Shown here piece by piece: positions 1 through 9,509 of a stretch of 64,000 nt of DNA (the stretch's first letter is position 1; every line of letters begins with the position of its first letter). A model generated the notes under the pieces. The model saw only the letters and a program-made list of their open reading frames with translations. It ran no database searches and was not told the origin of the DNA. The DNA lies in NCBI GenBank assembly GCA_963580285.1, contig OY757026.1:42638931-42702930 (forward strand), written 5' to 3'. The position numbers and the translations under genes were made by a program. The stretch is from Lucinisca nassula (taxonomy: Eukaryota > Mollusca > Bivalvia > Lucinida > Lucinidae).

Positions 1-107
1 GGATGAGTTTCATACCGTTGAATCCTGCGACCACGCATAAATCATGTTAGTTATACATCGTTGATTAGCTTAAAAACTTCGATTTTTCGTGAAACGAACC
101 AATTCTT

Positions 108-1301
108 ATGAAACCAAATGTCCATTTCAGACCAACAACTGTTGATATGGAACAATTGGCTGAAAGCCAGGGCGAAAGTAGTGCCGACCACGCCGGACAA
201 TCGGCGCATGCGCAGGAAAGAGAAACTGAAAGAGGCGCCGAAGGGGTGAAGCAGAGTGGCCCCGGAAAACAACCAGGCATTGTAAAAATGGTGTCAAACA
301 TCGCCTCACAAATAAACGGGGACTTAAAATCTCTAGTGGAAGAACTAAAAGTTTTAAGACAGGATGTCAATATATTGAAACGGAAGAACCAGGAGACGGA
401 AGATGAACCAACTGCCAAGAAATCTCGTAAAGACACAGGGGCTACCAATGGGGCAGCACCATCATCATCACAATCTGTACCAACCGAAACTTCCAACCGG
501 GAATCAAGTTCGGACTCAGAGGAATCTGAAGATGAACTAGAAGCTTTCATGGAGGCAGGCAAACCAGATTCGTTGGCAGAACTGGAGGAGTTTTTCCAGA
601 CAGATGAGGGGACAGGTGCAGAAGTTAGCGAATATGTAGCAAAAATTACAGAAAAGGCGTTGAGGGGGGAAAAATCAAAGCAAGATGATGAAAAACTGCA
701 GACTTTAAAGCAGAAGCATCTCAGACCAAAGAATATCCAAAATCTGCAGGTGCCGAAAATTGATGACTTCCTTTGGAGAGAGCTGAAACGAGAGGTCAAA
801 AAATGTGATTACCTCCAACAAAGGGCGATCACCAACTATTGCCAGGCCATTACCCCACTAGCGAAAGCCCTAGAACTAATGCAGACCAATTCAGATCCAC
901 AGACTGCCCAAAGACATGTGATGGATGCCTTTAAAATCCTGTCTCTGAGCGTTAAAGCCACCAACATCAACCGAATAGAACAGATTAAAAAGGAGCTTCA
1001 ACCAAAATACAAAGCACTCTGTCCAGAAGTACCATCAACAACGAAATTGCTTGGGGATAACTTCCAGGAGGCAGTAAAAAAGACAGAGGGAACTAAAGGA
1101 CACCTTACCATCTCAACGCAGCATTTTTTAACGAGGAAGGGGGGCGACAGAAACAGCCAGTCGTCCCTCTACAGAAGACACAATTTCAACTACAGCTACA
1201 GAAATCAGTACAAAAACAAATTCAACAGCAACAACAACAACAACAACAACAGGAACCAATCCAACTTCAAGAGAAAGAACCAACACTCAGCAAAGAAATA
1301 A
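108..1301 (+). CDS. DIRS gag-like protein (ORF1)
   Basis: 397 residues, presumed nucleocapsid-like RNA-binding protein of the DIRS element. The first 180 residues are acidic and low in complexity, rich in Glu and Ser, with a possible helical stretch around residues 65-100. The central part (about residues 205-310) contains a block around 'VPKIDDFLWREL' followed by helices, which resembles the conserved core of DIRS gag proteins. The C-terminus is basic and Asn-rich (a run of Asn near residue 375, encoded by AAC repeats), as suits nucleic-acid binding. No CCHC knuckle is seen. The first ATG is at 108; a second in-frame ATG at about 147 is possible. The 3' part overlaps the next ORF, which lies in the -1 frame. 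Function is assigned from position and this core, not from strong motifs. Confidence 0.75.
   Translation: MKPNVHFRPTTVDMEQLAESQGESSADHAGQSAHAQERETERGAEGVKQSGPGKQPGIVKMVSNIASQINGDLKSLVEELKVLRQDVNILKRKNQETEDEPTAKKSRKDTGATNGAAPSSSQSVPTETSNRESSSDSEESEDELEAFMEAGKPDSLAELEEFFQTDEGTGAEVSEYVAKITEKALRGEKSKQDDEKLQTLKQKHLRPKNIQNLQVPKIDDFLWRELKREVKKCDYLQQRAITNYCQAITPLAKALELMQTNSDPQTAQRHVMDAFKILSLSVKATNINRIEQIKKELQPKYKALCPEVPSTTKLLGDNFQEAVKKTEGTKGHLTISTQHFLTRKGGDRNSQSSLYRRHNFNYSYRNQYKNKFNSNNNNNNNRNQSNFKRKNQHSAKK
1124..1170 (+). promoter_or_regulatory. Predicted -1 programmed ribosomal frameshift signal
   Basis: The heptamer TTTTTTA (1124-1130) sits in the ORF1 frame as T TTT TTA, the canonical X XXY YYZ phase. 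After a 7-nt spacer (1131-1137), 1138-1148 can pair with 1160-1170 to form an 11-bp stem with two G.U pairs and an 11-nt loop. Slippage by -1 moves the ribosome from ORF1 (codons at positions divisible by 3) exactly into the RT frame, which is open from 1097. The RT frame has no ATG before its conserved part. Heptamer, spacer and stem all match known retroviral and retrotransposon frameshift sites. No pseudoknot partner was found by eye. Confidence 0.75.
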
Positions 1302-3454
1302 ATTCAGTAGGTAACACTTTATCAAACCCTTTCATCCCAGTCACGTTTTTAGAATATGTGAAATCAGACAAAAACTCAGAAATTTACAAATCATTCAAAC
1401 TTAGAAACACTCCTGAAAACTTTGAAGCAGGGAAAACAAAAAAGTTCAAAGAGAACTGGTTCAAAATTACTAGTGACAAATGGATTCGAAATACCATATG
1501 TGGCTACAAAGTGGAAATGGAGGAAACTCCTATTCAAAAAATAATCCCAAAACCAATTCAATTTTCAGAAGACGAACAAATAAAAATTAATTTGGAAATG
1601 GAAAGATTCCTGAAATGCAAAATTATCGAAAAGGTCTCTGATAATGGAAAGGGAGAATACATTTCGAACATCTTCTTTCGACCCAAAAAAGAGGGAAAGA
1701 TCAGAATTATTCTTAACCTTAAAAACCTGAACAAAAATTGCCTTGAAAAAATTCACTTCAAAATGGAAACACTGCAATCAGCAATTGATGCCATGAGGAA
1801 AAACTGCTTTTTCGGATCAGTTGACTTAGCAGAAGCTTTCTATTCAATCTCAGTCACGGAAAGAGACAGAAAATACTTCCGATTCATACACAACAATGAA
1901 AAATTTCAATTCACGGCTTTAATCATGGGACTAACCCATTCACCTAGGGTATTCACAAAACTTTTGAAACCGGTCTTTGCAAAGTTGCGATCAAAAGGAC
2001 ACATTAGCTCAGCCTATATTGACGACTCCTGTTTGCAAGGCTCCACATATGAACAGTGTGAACAAAATATAAGGGACACAGTAAATATTATGGATTCTTT
2101 GGGGCTTACTGTACAGCCAGATAAATCTGTCTTTGAACCAACACAACAAATTACATTTTTAGGTTTCCTGCTTTGCTCAGTGACTATGACAGTCAGACTT
2201 ACGCCTGAAAGGCGCCAAGAAATCAAGGATATATGTAAAAAATTCTTATGTGATAAGAGGGTGACCATTAGAGACTTCTCTAAGTTAATAGGAAAATTAG
2301 TTGCTACACAACAAGGGGTTGAGTATGCACCTCTGTTCTATAAGCCCTTGGAAAAAGTTAAAGAACAAGAACTGAAAAGGCGCTTAGGCAATTACAATTG
2401 TTTCATGACAATTCCAAAACAAGTCTTTCCCACAATAAAGTGGTGGATTGACAACGTTAGTGCTAGCTACAAAGTAATTTCACATGGCCCACCTCAACTA
2501 GTTTTGTTTTCTGATGCCTCAAAGAAAGGCTGGGGGGCATACAATGAAACAGAAAAGATACGAACAGGTGGGGAATGGTCAGAAGCAGAACAGGAGGCGC
2601 ATATAAATATCCTGGAATTGAAAGCTTGTCAGTTGAGTTTACAAAGTTTTTGTAAAACTATCAACAATTCACATGTAAGAGTGTACATGGATAACACAAC
2701 CAGCTGTGCTTACATTAACAAATACGGGGGGAAAACTACAGAGTTAAATGCTCTTGCACGGGATATTTGGTTCTGGTGTATGGCACGCCATATTCATATC
2801 AGTGCCGCTCATGTCCCAGGGAAGGACAACTGTGAAGCCGACGAAGAGTCGCGTACTGAAAGTGACGATACAGAATGGTCATTACATCCTGACATTTTCA
2901 TTACCATTCAAAATCAATTCCCCGCATTAGCAGTAGACCTGTTCGCATCAAGGCTAAATAATAAATTAGACAGATATGTTTCACGTCGGCCAGATCCTAA
3001 TGCTTTTGCCATAGATGCGTTTGCTCTTACATGGTCTAATGAACTTTTCTTCGTCTTTCCACCTTTCAGCCTGCTTCCTCGTATACTCCAGAAGGTGGAA
3101 GAAGACCACACAACAGCAGTTCTGATCGCCCCGCTTTGGCCGACACAGAGTTGGTGGCCAAGCCTTCTACGTCTCATTGTGGGACAATGTTATCGCCTAC
3201 CAAATCCACAGGAAATTTTGTCACTCCCACACAAACCGCGGAAACAACACCCATTAAAGAGAATGCACCTGGGGTGTTTTCCCAAATCCGGGATGCCCTC
3301 AAAGACAGAGGAGTACCAAGACAAGCAAGAGACCTTATTCTTCAATCATGGAGATCCTCAACAAAGAAACAATACAACACATACATTTCTAAGTGGTTTG
3401 CATTCTGCGGAGGAAAGATTAATCCCCTTCGACCCACAGTCAATAATGTCTTAA
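1130..3454 (+). CDS. DIRS reverse transcriptase / RNase H / methylase-like polyprotein (ORF2)
   Basis: Polymerase of the DIRS element. The frame is open from 1097; the start given is the first codon after the predicted frameshift. No ATG precedes the conserved region (the first in-frame ones are near 1517), so fusion to ORF1 is favoured over independent initiation. The reverse transcriptase shows 'VDLAEAFYSI' and the catalytic 'YIDDS' (2015-2026). RNase H follows with its acidic residues in 'LFSDAS' (Asp at 2513), 'ILELKA' (Glu at 2615) and 'YMDNTT' (Asp at 2690), then 'HVPGKDNCEAD'. Downstream (about 2930-3180) is the block 'VDLFASRLN...DAFALTW...FPPFSLLP...LWPTQSWW', found after RNase H in DIRS elements and described in the literature as phage Dam-methylase-like. 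The last 70 or so residues overlap the recombinase frame and look unconstrained. Confidence 0.9.
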   Translation, partial: NEEGGRQKQPVVPLQKTQFQLQLQKSVQKQIQQQQQQQQQQEPIQLQEKEPTLSKEINSVGNTLSNPFIPVTFLEYVKSDKNSEIYKSFKLRNTPENFEAGKTKKFKENWFKITSDKWIRNTICGYKVEMEETPIQKIIPKPIQFSEDEQIKINLEMERFLKCKIIEKVSDNGKGEYISNIFFRPKKEGKIRIILNLKNLNKNCLEKIHFKMETLQSAIDAMRKNCFFGSVDLAEAFYSISVTERDRKYFRFIHNNEKFQFTALIMGLTHSPRVFTKLLKPVFAKLRSKGHISSAYIDDSCLQGSTYEQCEQNIRDTVNIMDSLGLTVQPDKSVFEPTQQITFLGFLLCSVTMTVRLTPERRQEIKDICKKFLCDKRVTIRDFSKLIGKLVATQQGVEYAPLFYKPLEKVKEQELKRRLGNYNCFMTIPKQVFPTIKWWIDNVSASYKVISHGPPQLVLFSDASKKGWGAYNETEKIRTGGEWSEAEQEAHINILELKACQLSLQSFCKTINNSHVRVYMDNTTSCAYINKYGGKTTELNALARDIWFWCMARHIHISAAHVPGKDNCEADEESRTESDDTEWSLHPDIFITIQNQFPALAVDLFASRLNNKLDRYVSRRPDPNAFAIDAFALTWSNELFFVFPPFSLLPRILQKVEEDHTTAVLIAPLWPTQSWWPSLLRLIVGQCYRLPNPQEILSLPHKPRKQHPLKRMHLGCFPKSGMPSKTEEYQDKQETLFFNHGDPQQRNNTTHTFLSGLHSAEERLIPFDPQSIMS

Positions 3455-4239
3455 AATTTCTGTCAAACCTGTATTCTAAAGGGCTCAAATACAGGTCTCT
3501 GGGGATAGCCAGATCAGCAGTAAGCACCTTTCTTAAAATTTGCAGCAATATCGACATAAATAGCTTTGAAGAGGTTACACGTTTCATGAAAGGGGTCTTC
3601 ATTGCTCGTCCGGCTCTCCCCAGATATACAACAACATGGTCAGTTGACATAGTGTTAAATTATCTCAGAACAACACCTACTAGCACATTGCTGCAGCTGT
3701 CCTGTAAATTAAGCATGTTGTTTCTGCTGTTGTCAGCACAGAGATGTCAAACTCTCCATCTTGTAGAATTGTCTGACATAAAAATAATGAATGAGCAGGT
3801 CTTTATAGCACCAAATCATCTCTTGAAACAATCGAAACCTGGCAAACATTTAGAAATGCTAATTTTGAATGCTTATGCTAAAGATGAAAATTTATGCATT
3901 GTAAAAACATTATCAAATTACATTGACAGAACCAGGAACCTAAGAAGTACTGAAAGACTATTAATCAGTACTGTGAAGCCTCACGGGGTAATATCAAAGA
4001 GCACTGTGTCCAGATGGATAAAAACAGTTTTGGAAAAGGCAGGCATAGACTCAACTTTCAAACCGCACAGTACTAGGGCGGCAGTCACATCTAAAGCTAA
4101 ATTAGCTGGAATTTCATTAGACACTATCATGAAAACAGCAGGCTGGTCCAGCAAATCAGTTTTTGCAAAATTTTATGACAAACCTATAGACACTTCTTCG
4201 AAATCAGTACAAGAAGCTATCCTAGATATAAGCACATAA
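3187..4239 (+). CDS. DIRS tyrosine recombinase (ORF3)
   Basis: Site-specific recombinase thought to integrate the circular DIRS cDNA; it replaces the usual LTR-element integrase. The frame is open from 3043, but the first ATG is at 3187. The SAM-like N-terminal region ('ARDLILQSWRSSTKKQYNTYISKWFAFC') begins at about 3320. Catalytic residues follow the family pattern: the first Arg in 'SAQRCQTL' (3742), then 'HSTR' (His 4066, Arg 4075), 'GWSS' and the nucleophile Tyr in 'FYDKP' (4174). It lies in the -1 frame relative to ORF2 and overlaps it by 268 nt or more. No phased slippery heptamer was noticed in the part of the overlap I scanned, so its mode of translation is open. It appears intact. 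Confidence 0.9.
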   Translation: MLSPTKSTGNFVTPTQTAETTPIKENAPGVFSQIRDALKDRGVPRQARDLILQSWRSSTKKQYNTYISKWFAFCGGKINPLRPTVNNVLKFLSNLYSKGLKYRSLGIARSAVSTFLKICSNIDINSFEEVTRFMKGVFIARPALPRYTTTWSVDIVLNYLRTTPTSTLLQLSCKLSMLFLLLSAQRCQTLHLVELSDIKIMNEQVFIAPNHLLKQSKPGKHLEMLILNAYAKDENLCIVKTLSNYIDRTRNLRSTERLLISTVKPHGVISKSTVSRWIKTVLEKAGIDSTFKPHSTRAAVTSKAKLAGISLDTIMKTAGWSSKSVFAKFYDKPIDTSSKSVQEAILDIST

Positions 4240-4329
4240 GGTTCAAAGTAGACTCATTTACATGCTAAATATACTTATGACCAAGTTAAAAAGTCTCTGT
4301 ATTGCTGTTCATGAAGAATCATCTCTAAA

Positions 4330-4626
4330 ATCTCTGTGAGGCCCCATTAAGGAGTTATGTGGGAGATGAAATTGGAAAATTAAACAAGACTTACCTTCGA
4401 AGAAGGGAAGGTGAAGTTTAGTTGAAATTTCATCGACCACAAACTCCTTAAGGGGGTCACACACCCTCCCTCCCAAAATCCCGTGACATATGCTTGATTC
4501 TTCATAACAGGGCTCAAGATTTGTTTCTTGGTATGCAAGCAATAATATCTTGAGCCATATATCTCTGAAGACTGATGAGTTCCTGGAAGCTGAGCAGCTG
4601 CGTCATCTCTCTGTGTGACCCCCTTT
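4330..4626 (+). repeat. Palindromic 3' terminal region of the DIRS element
   Basis: Three nested inverted pairs follow the recombinase. 4347-4373 pairs with 4425-4451 (about 26 nt, one or two mismatches) around a loop that is itself partly self-complementary. GGCTCAAGAT (4511-4520) pairs perfectly with 4547-4556. AAGGGGGTCACAC (4450-4462) is the exact reverse complement of 4613-4625. DIRS elements carry inverted termini and an internal complementary region instead of LTRs, so this is interpreted as the right terminus plus that region. Without the left terminus the exact ICR boundaries cannot be assigned. Confidence 0.7.
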
Positions 4627-4627
4627 G

Positions 4628-4766
4628 TCTTTGTTGATATTTCGTTTGAAGCTTCACCTTTTTAGACCTCCCTCAACATTATGCACATTATAACACTGGG
4701 GTCAATAATGGCCCTCGCCGGGGCCCACTTGTTACTCTATGGATCAGGTGAGCGATCCAGGGCCAT
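4628..4766 (+). mobile_element. 3' end fragment of family R1 (Helentron-like) element
   Basis: Matches the terminal 140 bp of the array elements found at 12960-13114, 17535-17684 and 19130-19285, including the internal inverted motif CAGGTGAGC and the start of the terminal hairpin GGGCCAT. It is cut off mid-hairpin at the LINE 5' end. The missing hairpin half plus terminus (ATCATGGCCCTCTTGT) appears at 14666-14681, directly after the LINE tail. Confidence 0.75.
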
Positions 4767-5103
4767 GGCCGTTTTACAGACAACTGGTCATGGTTTGAGC
4801 TGGAGAGAAATATATACAATTTTATTGTGTTTTTTCAAGGATTATAATGTTAAAATACATATGAGATGAAACATTTTGGATTAAGGTTTAAGATCATATA
4901 AATATCATTTAGGAAATAGGTGTTAGACAGTCAATATTTGGATATTTACAAAAAGTTTCTTTGTCTGATGATAGACCCCCTGTGGATAAATAGTGCAGTA
5001 GAGGAATCTGGAGATAATGGCAGATAACAGTAGCTCATAGGAACATTGACTACACTGAATCACTTTAAAAAAGAAAGAAAGATAAAAAAAAAAGCCTGCA
5101 GGT

Positions 5104-5493
5104 ATGGAAAATTCTAATACTTCAAGTAGAGAAAATAACTCTTCTCATGGCAGCACAATTCTGCTTGAAAACTCAGACAGCATTGCTTTACAAGATGACT
5201 GGTCAGGATTTGCAAAAGGTGATATGGAACTTGAAATAACAGATCCTTTTGAAGGAATTTTTTATCATATCATGCCATCAGATGATTCCACTACAATATT
5301 ATTCTACAACAAGCCACTTTTTGGTAATCTTATGACTGTGCTCAGCAAACAGTTTAAATTCCCATCAGTAGAGACACAGACATTCACAATCAAAATGCAT
5401 GTAAACAAAAAAGCATGTTTTTTTATACGTAGACAAGAGAATAATGTCCATACGAGCCAGTGGACCAGGCCATCTGCATTGGAAAGAAACTAA
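5104..5493 (+). pseudogene. LINE ORF1, N-terminal part before a frameshift
   Basis: 129-residue open frame from ATG 5104. The first 40 residues are rich in Ser and Asn. Residues 50-110 look like a compact folded region ('IFYHIMPSDDSTTILFYNKP...FPSVETQTFTIKMHVNKKACFFIRRQ'). The frame then ends inside the overlap with the next ORF in a different frame. Because the next ORF continues with plausible protein and no ATG in a good context, the two are best read as one ORF1 of about 610 residues broken by a 1-nt indel around 5440-5490. I do not recognise the N-terminal region as a named domain. Confidence 0.6.
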
Positions 5494-6949
5494 TTTCAAG
5501 AGGCTATCTGAAAATATGTACAAGAGTTTTGTTAAGGAGACAAACTCTGTGTTAAACTCTAGCAACAGGACAGATACACAAAACAATCAAAGCTTATCAG
5601 CCTCATCAGTTTCAACACAGGTAAATGAAGCTTGTAGTAATTACACTGAGGGAACTGTTAATGTGGAACCCCCTGCAGTGCCAGTATTGGAGAAGTCAGG
5701 GCAGAGTGATCCTACTAGCCTACAAAACTCACCAGTTATTCATCATATTACAGCACTGATGGATATGATACATAAACTGCAGGGTCAGATCACTAACTTG
5801 ACTCAACAAGTAAACCACCTCGTTGAGAAAGCGGCTAATGAGAGCCTCTACAGGACAGTAGATAATCTCACCAGTCAGTCATTAGAAGAAATGTCACCTC
5901 AGCCATTATCCCAAGAAAATGTAGGAGATATAAATGTCCAGCAAAGCACATCTCAAGTCAACAACTCCCGCTCACATGTAAATGAACAGGATGATCCTGT
6001 TGACATAAATACAGAGAGCTTGCCAAGTCCTGGTGTACATCTACCAGATCTACAAACGAGTACATACAGTGAGGTGTTAAGGCGAACGTCAACCCCAAGG
6101 ACATCACAGAGACCACGCCCTGCTCCAAGGCGGACCAAACCTCAGAATCCTGTGTCAACAACTTTGCAGCGAACTGGTACTTCAAAGCAAATTCTGCTTA
6201 TTGGGGATTCCCTGATGTCTGCAATAAACCCAAAGGGACTCAAACAGAATGTCTTTAAGACGAGCATACCTGGAGGCACAATTTTCCATGTGCTTGATCA
6301 AGTAAAAATGTTTGATTTAAAACAATTTTCTAGTGTAATTGTATATGTTGGTGGCAATGATGCTGCTAATGGATCTGACTCAGAACTCTTTGAGGAAAAA
6401 TATGATCAACTCATTCAGCATATAAAGAGTGTTAATGGCCGGTGCCAAATTTTTCTGTGTAATAGCTGTCCTCGTGGAGACACTAGCACCACTGAAGTAA
6501 ATGAAGTGGTCAGTTCTCTAGCAGGACAACACCGTATCAAAATGATTGATGTGGATAAAACCTTTCATGACAGTCGTAATAATATTATTGAAAGATATTA
6601 TGGAAGCGACTGTATTCACTTATCATCCTCGGGTGTTAAGCGTCTACTAAATGCAATTTCCAGTGAGATACATATTGTGCAAGACTATAATAAATGTGTA
6701 TTCAACAGAGGACAAAAAGGGAACACTAGACCAAACTCAAATCAAATCAGAGGTCAGGATTTTCATCTTAGCAGGAGGAAAAACTTCAGAGGTCGGCAGG
6801 AAAATGACAATCACCATGAAACTTCAATGAGGTGTTATAAGTGTGGTGAAAATAACCATAATACCTCTGACTGTAAGCACAAACAGCAACTCAGATGCTA
6901 TCAATGTGGGTACCTAGGTCATAAATCAGGCCGATGTCTTCAAAAATAG
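5444..6949 (+). pseudogene. LINE ORF1: SGNH/GDSL esterase with two CCHC zinc knuckles
   Basis: 501-residue frame, the main part of LINE ORF1, presumed RNA-binding protein of the retrotransposition particle. Residues 75-135 include a possible coiled coil ('ALMDMIHKLQGQITNLTQQVNHLVEKA'). Residues 250-400 are an SGNH hydrolase: 'LIGDSLMS' with the nucleophile Ser256, 'YVGGNDAAN' with Asn305, and the Asp389-x-x-His392 pair in 'SDCIHLSSSG'. The catalytic set appears complete. Two CX2CX4HX4C knuckles close the protein (from residue 464: 'CYKCGENNHNTSDC' and 'CYQCGYLGHKSGRC'). Esterase-type ORF1 proteins are known from CR1-group LINEs. Having both an intact esterase site and knuckles in one ORF1 is worth noting. 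The start at 5444 is arbitrary, lying after the frameshift. Confidence 0.8.
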
Positions 6950-7099
6950 GATTACGGCAATGATGCCTCAAATAAATGTACTTTAATTGAGTTTTCTTCT
7001 TTAAATGTTTCAAATAAATTTTCTTATCTAGGATCTATTTGTGCAGAGTGTGATTTAACTTTCTGCATATGTGAAAGTCAGTGCATCTATCCTTTAAAC

Positions 7100-8680
7100 A
7101 TGGACTCTGTGGGTCATAATGATGTTACCAAGTTGTCCAGTATTTACAACTCTTCTGTTTCTAGGTCAGTAAATATGGGAGCATCAGAACAGAAAGACTC
7201 TTATAATGGTTTTGCTAATTTAAATGTAAATGTATCCATGAGGTCCTCAAATACCATTAGAAACAAAGGTAACACATATATATCTGTAGCAGATAGTACT
7301 TTATATACTGAGACATGTGTAAATAATTTTTCACTTTCAGGTGCAGATATTTCTAATAGTAATCAAAATCCTGCTGAGCAAGAAGGCTCTCAGACTGATA
7401 GATTATTATCTTCAGAAAGTGAACATAACTCTTCTGTTCCCTCATCCCAGGTGGCTGATAACAGCTCCAGTGTAGAATATGATCAGTCAGGTGCTGCTAG
7501 TAGCAACCAGACAAGCTCTAATCACTTAATTGATTTAGGCTTAAGCTGTAAGGGTTTCAGAATGGGGCATATCAACATTCAAGGAATAAGCAGAAAAATT
7601 GATCAGATACGCCTCTTATTAGAATCAGATAAAAATCAAATTCACATGCTGGGCTTAAGTGAGACAAAACTAAATGTAATGCACCCTGATTCAGCCTTTC
7701 AAGTTAGTGGCTACCAAAAGCCTTTCAGGAAAGATCGAGAAATAAACTCTGGGGGTGGCATTTTAGTTTATGTTAAGGATGGAATCTGTGCCAGCAGAAG
7801 AACTGATCTTGAACATAATGACCTTGAGTGTATTTGGCTAGAAATTAAGCCATTTAAAAGTAAGCCATTCCTAGTAGGCAACATTTACAGGCCTCCAAAC
7901 TCAAACATTCAGTGGAACTCAATATTTGAAGATTGCATGGAAGGGGTGTTAAGGGAAGAAAAAGAAATATACTTAATGGGTGATATCAATAGGGATCTTC
8001 TAAACAGCCACATTAAAAAGGCCTGGATGGACTATATGGAACCTTTTGGGTTAACACAATTAATTTCTGAAGCAACAAGAGAAACAAAAGACTCTAGAAC
8101 ACTAATTGACCATATTTATTCAAATTGTCCAGAAAATGTCAATTCTTTAAACATACCAAAAATTGGTTTAAGTGATCATTTCCCAATATTTTTTACAAGA
8201 AAAATGCATAATGTGCCGCCGAAGACAAATCACTACACTATATCATATAGAAGTTTTAAAAATTTTGATGAAACCAAATTTACTGAAGATCTACAAGCAG
8301 TTCCATGGGATACCATCAAACTTTTCGATGATACAGATGACATACTGGAAGCCTGGTTAGATCTTTTTCTGCAAATAGTAGACAAACATGTACCAATAAA
8401 ACAACATAGGGTAAAATATAAGACTCAGCCACAATGGATGACGCCCGAAATACTTGATGCAATCAAATGCAGAGACAGACACAAATCCATAGGAAATGAG
8501 GATGAATACAAGGTGTGGAGAAACAAAGTTATGAAACTCATTCAAAAGTCTAAAAAGGATCAGTATCAAGCATTCATAGAAAACAATAAAAAGAACCCTA
8601 GTAGTATCTATAAAATTTTTCGTGACATAGGTGCTGGTAAAGGCCCGCACAAACAGTCAACAAACAATAGGATCAATTAG
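7100..8680 (+). pseudogene. LINE ORF2, AP-type endonuclease part
   Basis: 526 residues from ATG 7100. The first 150 residues are low complexity. An exonuclease-endonuclease-phosphatase domain spans about residues 152-365, with the expected residues: Asn159 in 'GHINIQG', Glu188 in 'LSETKL', 'GNIYRPP', Asp295/Asn297 in 'GDINRDL', 'LIDHIYSN', and Asp359-His360 in 'GLSDHFPI'. This nuclease nicks the target for target-primed reverse transcription. The linker towards the RT ends in a stop at 8680, while the RT continues in another frame from about 8631, indicating a single indel around 8640-8680. Confidence 0.85.
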
Positions 8681-9509
8681 AATTGGTGATTTGCACATTG
8701 AGGACTCTGCCAAAATTGCAAATGAATTCAATGACTTTTTTGTAAACATTGCATCGAATTTAAAAGAACCAGTAACAAATGCCAACCATGAAAAGCTGAG
8801 AGAGTTCTGTCAGTCCAAAGTTCCATCTGATATAAAATTTACAATTCCACACATACAAAAAGAAAAAGTTTTGAAATTTTTTGCCAGCTTGGACACAAGT
8901 AAAGCAACTGGCACAGATATGATTGGACCACGCTTACTGAAACATGCTGCCCCATTCATTGCCGATGAAGTTACTTTTATCTGCAATCACAGCATAAACA
9001 GCTCTTTATTTCCGAGCAGATGGAAAGAGGCAAAAGTTACTCCTCTACATAAAAATGGCCCACATGAAGAAGTGAATAATTACCGCCCCATTTCAATTTT
9101 GCCGGTCATGTCAAAATTACTTGAAAAACATGTACATGACAGTCTTGCAGATTATCTGCATCATTTCAAACTATTACATAAAACACAGTCAGGTTTTAGA
9201 ACTCAACACTCATGTGAAACAGCCCTCGTAAATATGATAGACACTTGGCTGCAGGCTATTGACAATAGTAAAATGATTGGTGTTGTGCTGGTTGATTTTA
9301 AGAAAGCTTTCGATCTAGTGGACCACAAAATTCTTTTAGATAAACTAAATATATACGGCATTAGAGATCAAACTTTACAGTGGTTCAGAACCTATCTTAC
9401 AAACAGGAAACAACAGGTTTCAGTAAATAACATAAAATCAGAGTTCCAGCAAATTTCGTATGGGGTCCCTCAAGGTTCTATTTTAGGGCCACTCTTATTT
9501 CTACTTTTT
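8631..9509 (+). pseudogene. LINE ORF2, reverse transcriptase N-terminal half
   Basis: Continues ORF2 after the frameshift, beginning at 'IRIGDLHIEDSAKIANEFNDFFVNI'. RT motifs in order: 'KATGTDMIGPRLLK', 'WKEAKVTPLHKNG', 'NYRPISILPVMSKLLEK', 'SGFRTQHSCETAL', 'GVVLVDFKKAFDLVDH' (catalytic Asp, palm motif A) and 'GVPQGSILGPLLFLLF'. Immediately after the last motif the reading frame runs into TAGCTCACC, the start of an inserted R1 element. The sequence resumes in the same frame at 13116. Confidence 0.88.

Larger units (their letters stand above)
1..4627 (+). mobile_element. DIRS-type tyrosine-recombinase retrotransposon, left end outside window
   Basis: Three long ORFs in the order gag-like, RT/RNase H/methylase-like, tyrosine recombinase lie on the same strand and overlap. 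This is the known DIRS order; no integrase or aspartic protease is visible. All three ORFs lack internal stops, suggesting a young copy. A palindromic, hairpin-rich region follows the recombinase (4330-4626), as expected for the inverted terminal and internal complementary repeats that DIRS elements use for circular integration. The right edge is placed where sequence typical of a different repeat family starts (about 4628). The left inverted repeat is not recognisable, so the element probably begins upstream. Ngaro-type elements are less likely because a methylase-like block follows RNase H. Confidence 0.87.

Noticed and set aside
65..799. 244-codon ORF antisense to DIRS ORF1
   Set aside because: Shadow of the gag-like ORF; Ser-rich low-complexity composition is the complement of its acidic tract.
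3043..3240. A second phased slippery site (AAATTTT at 3213-3219)
   Set aside because: Its phase does not match the ORF2 codons, so it could not serve a canonical -1 shift into the recombinase frame.
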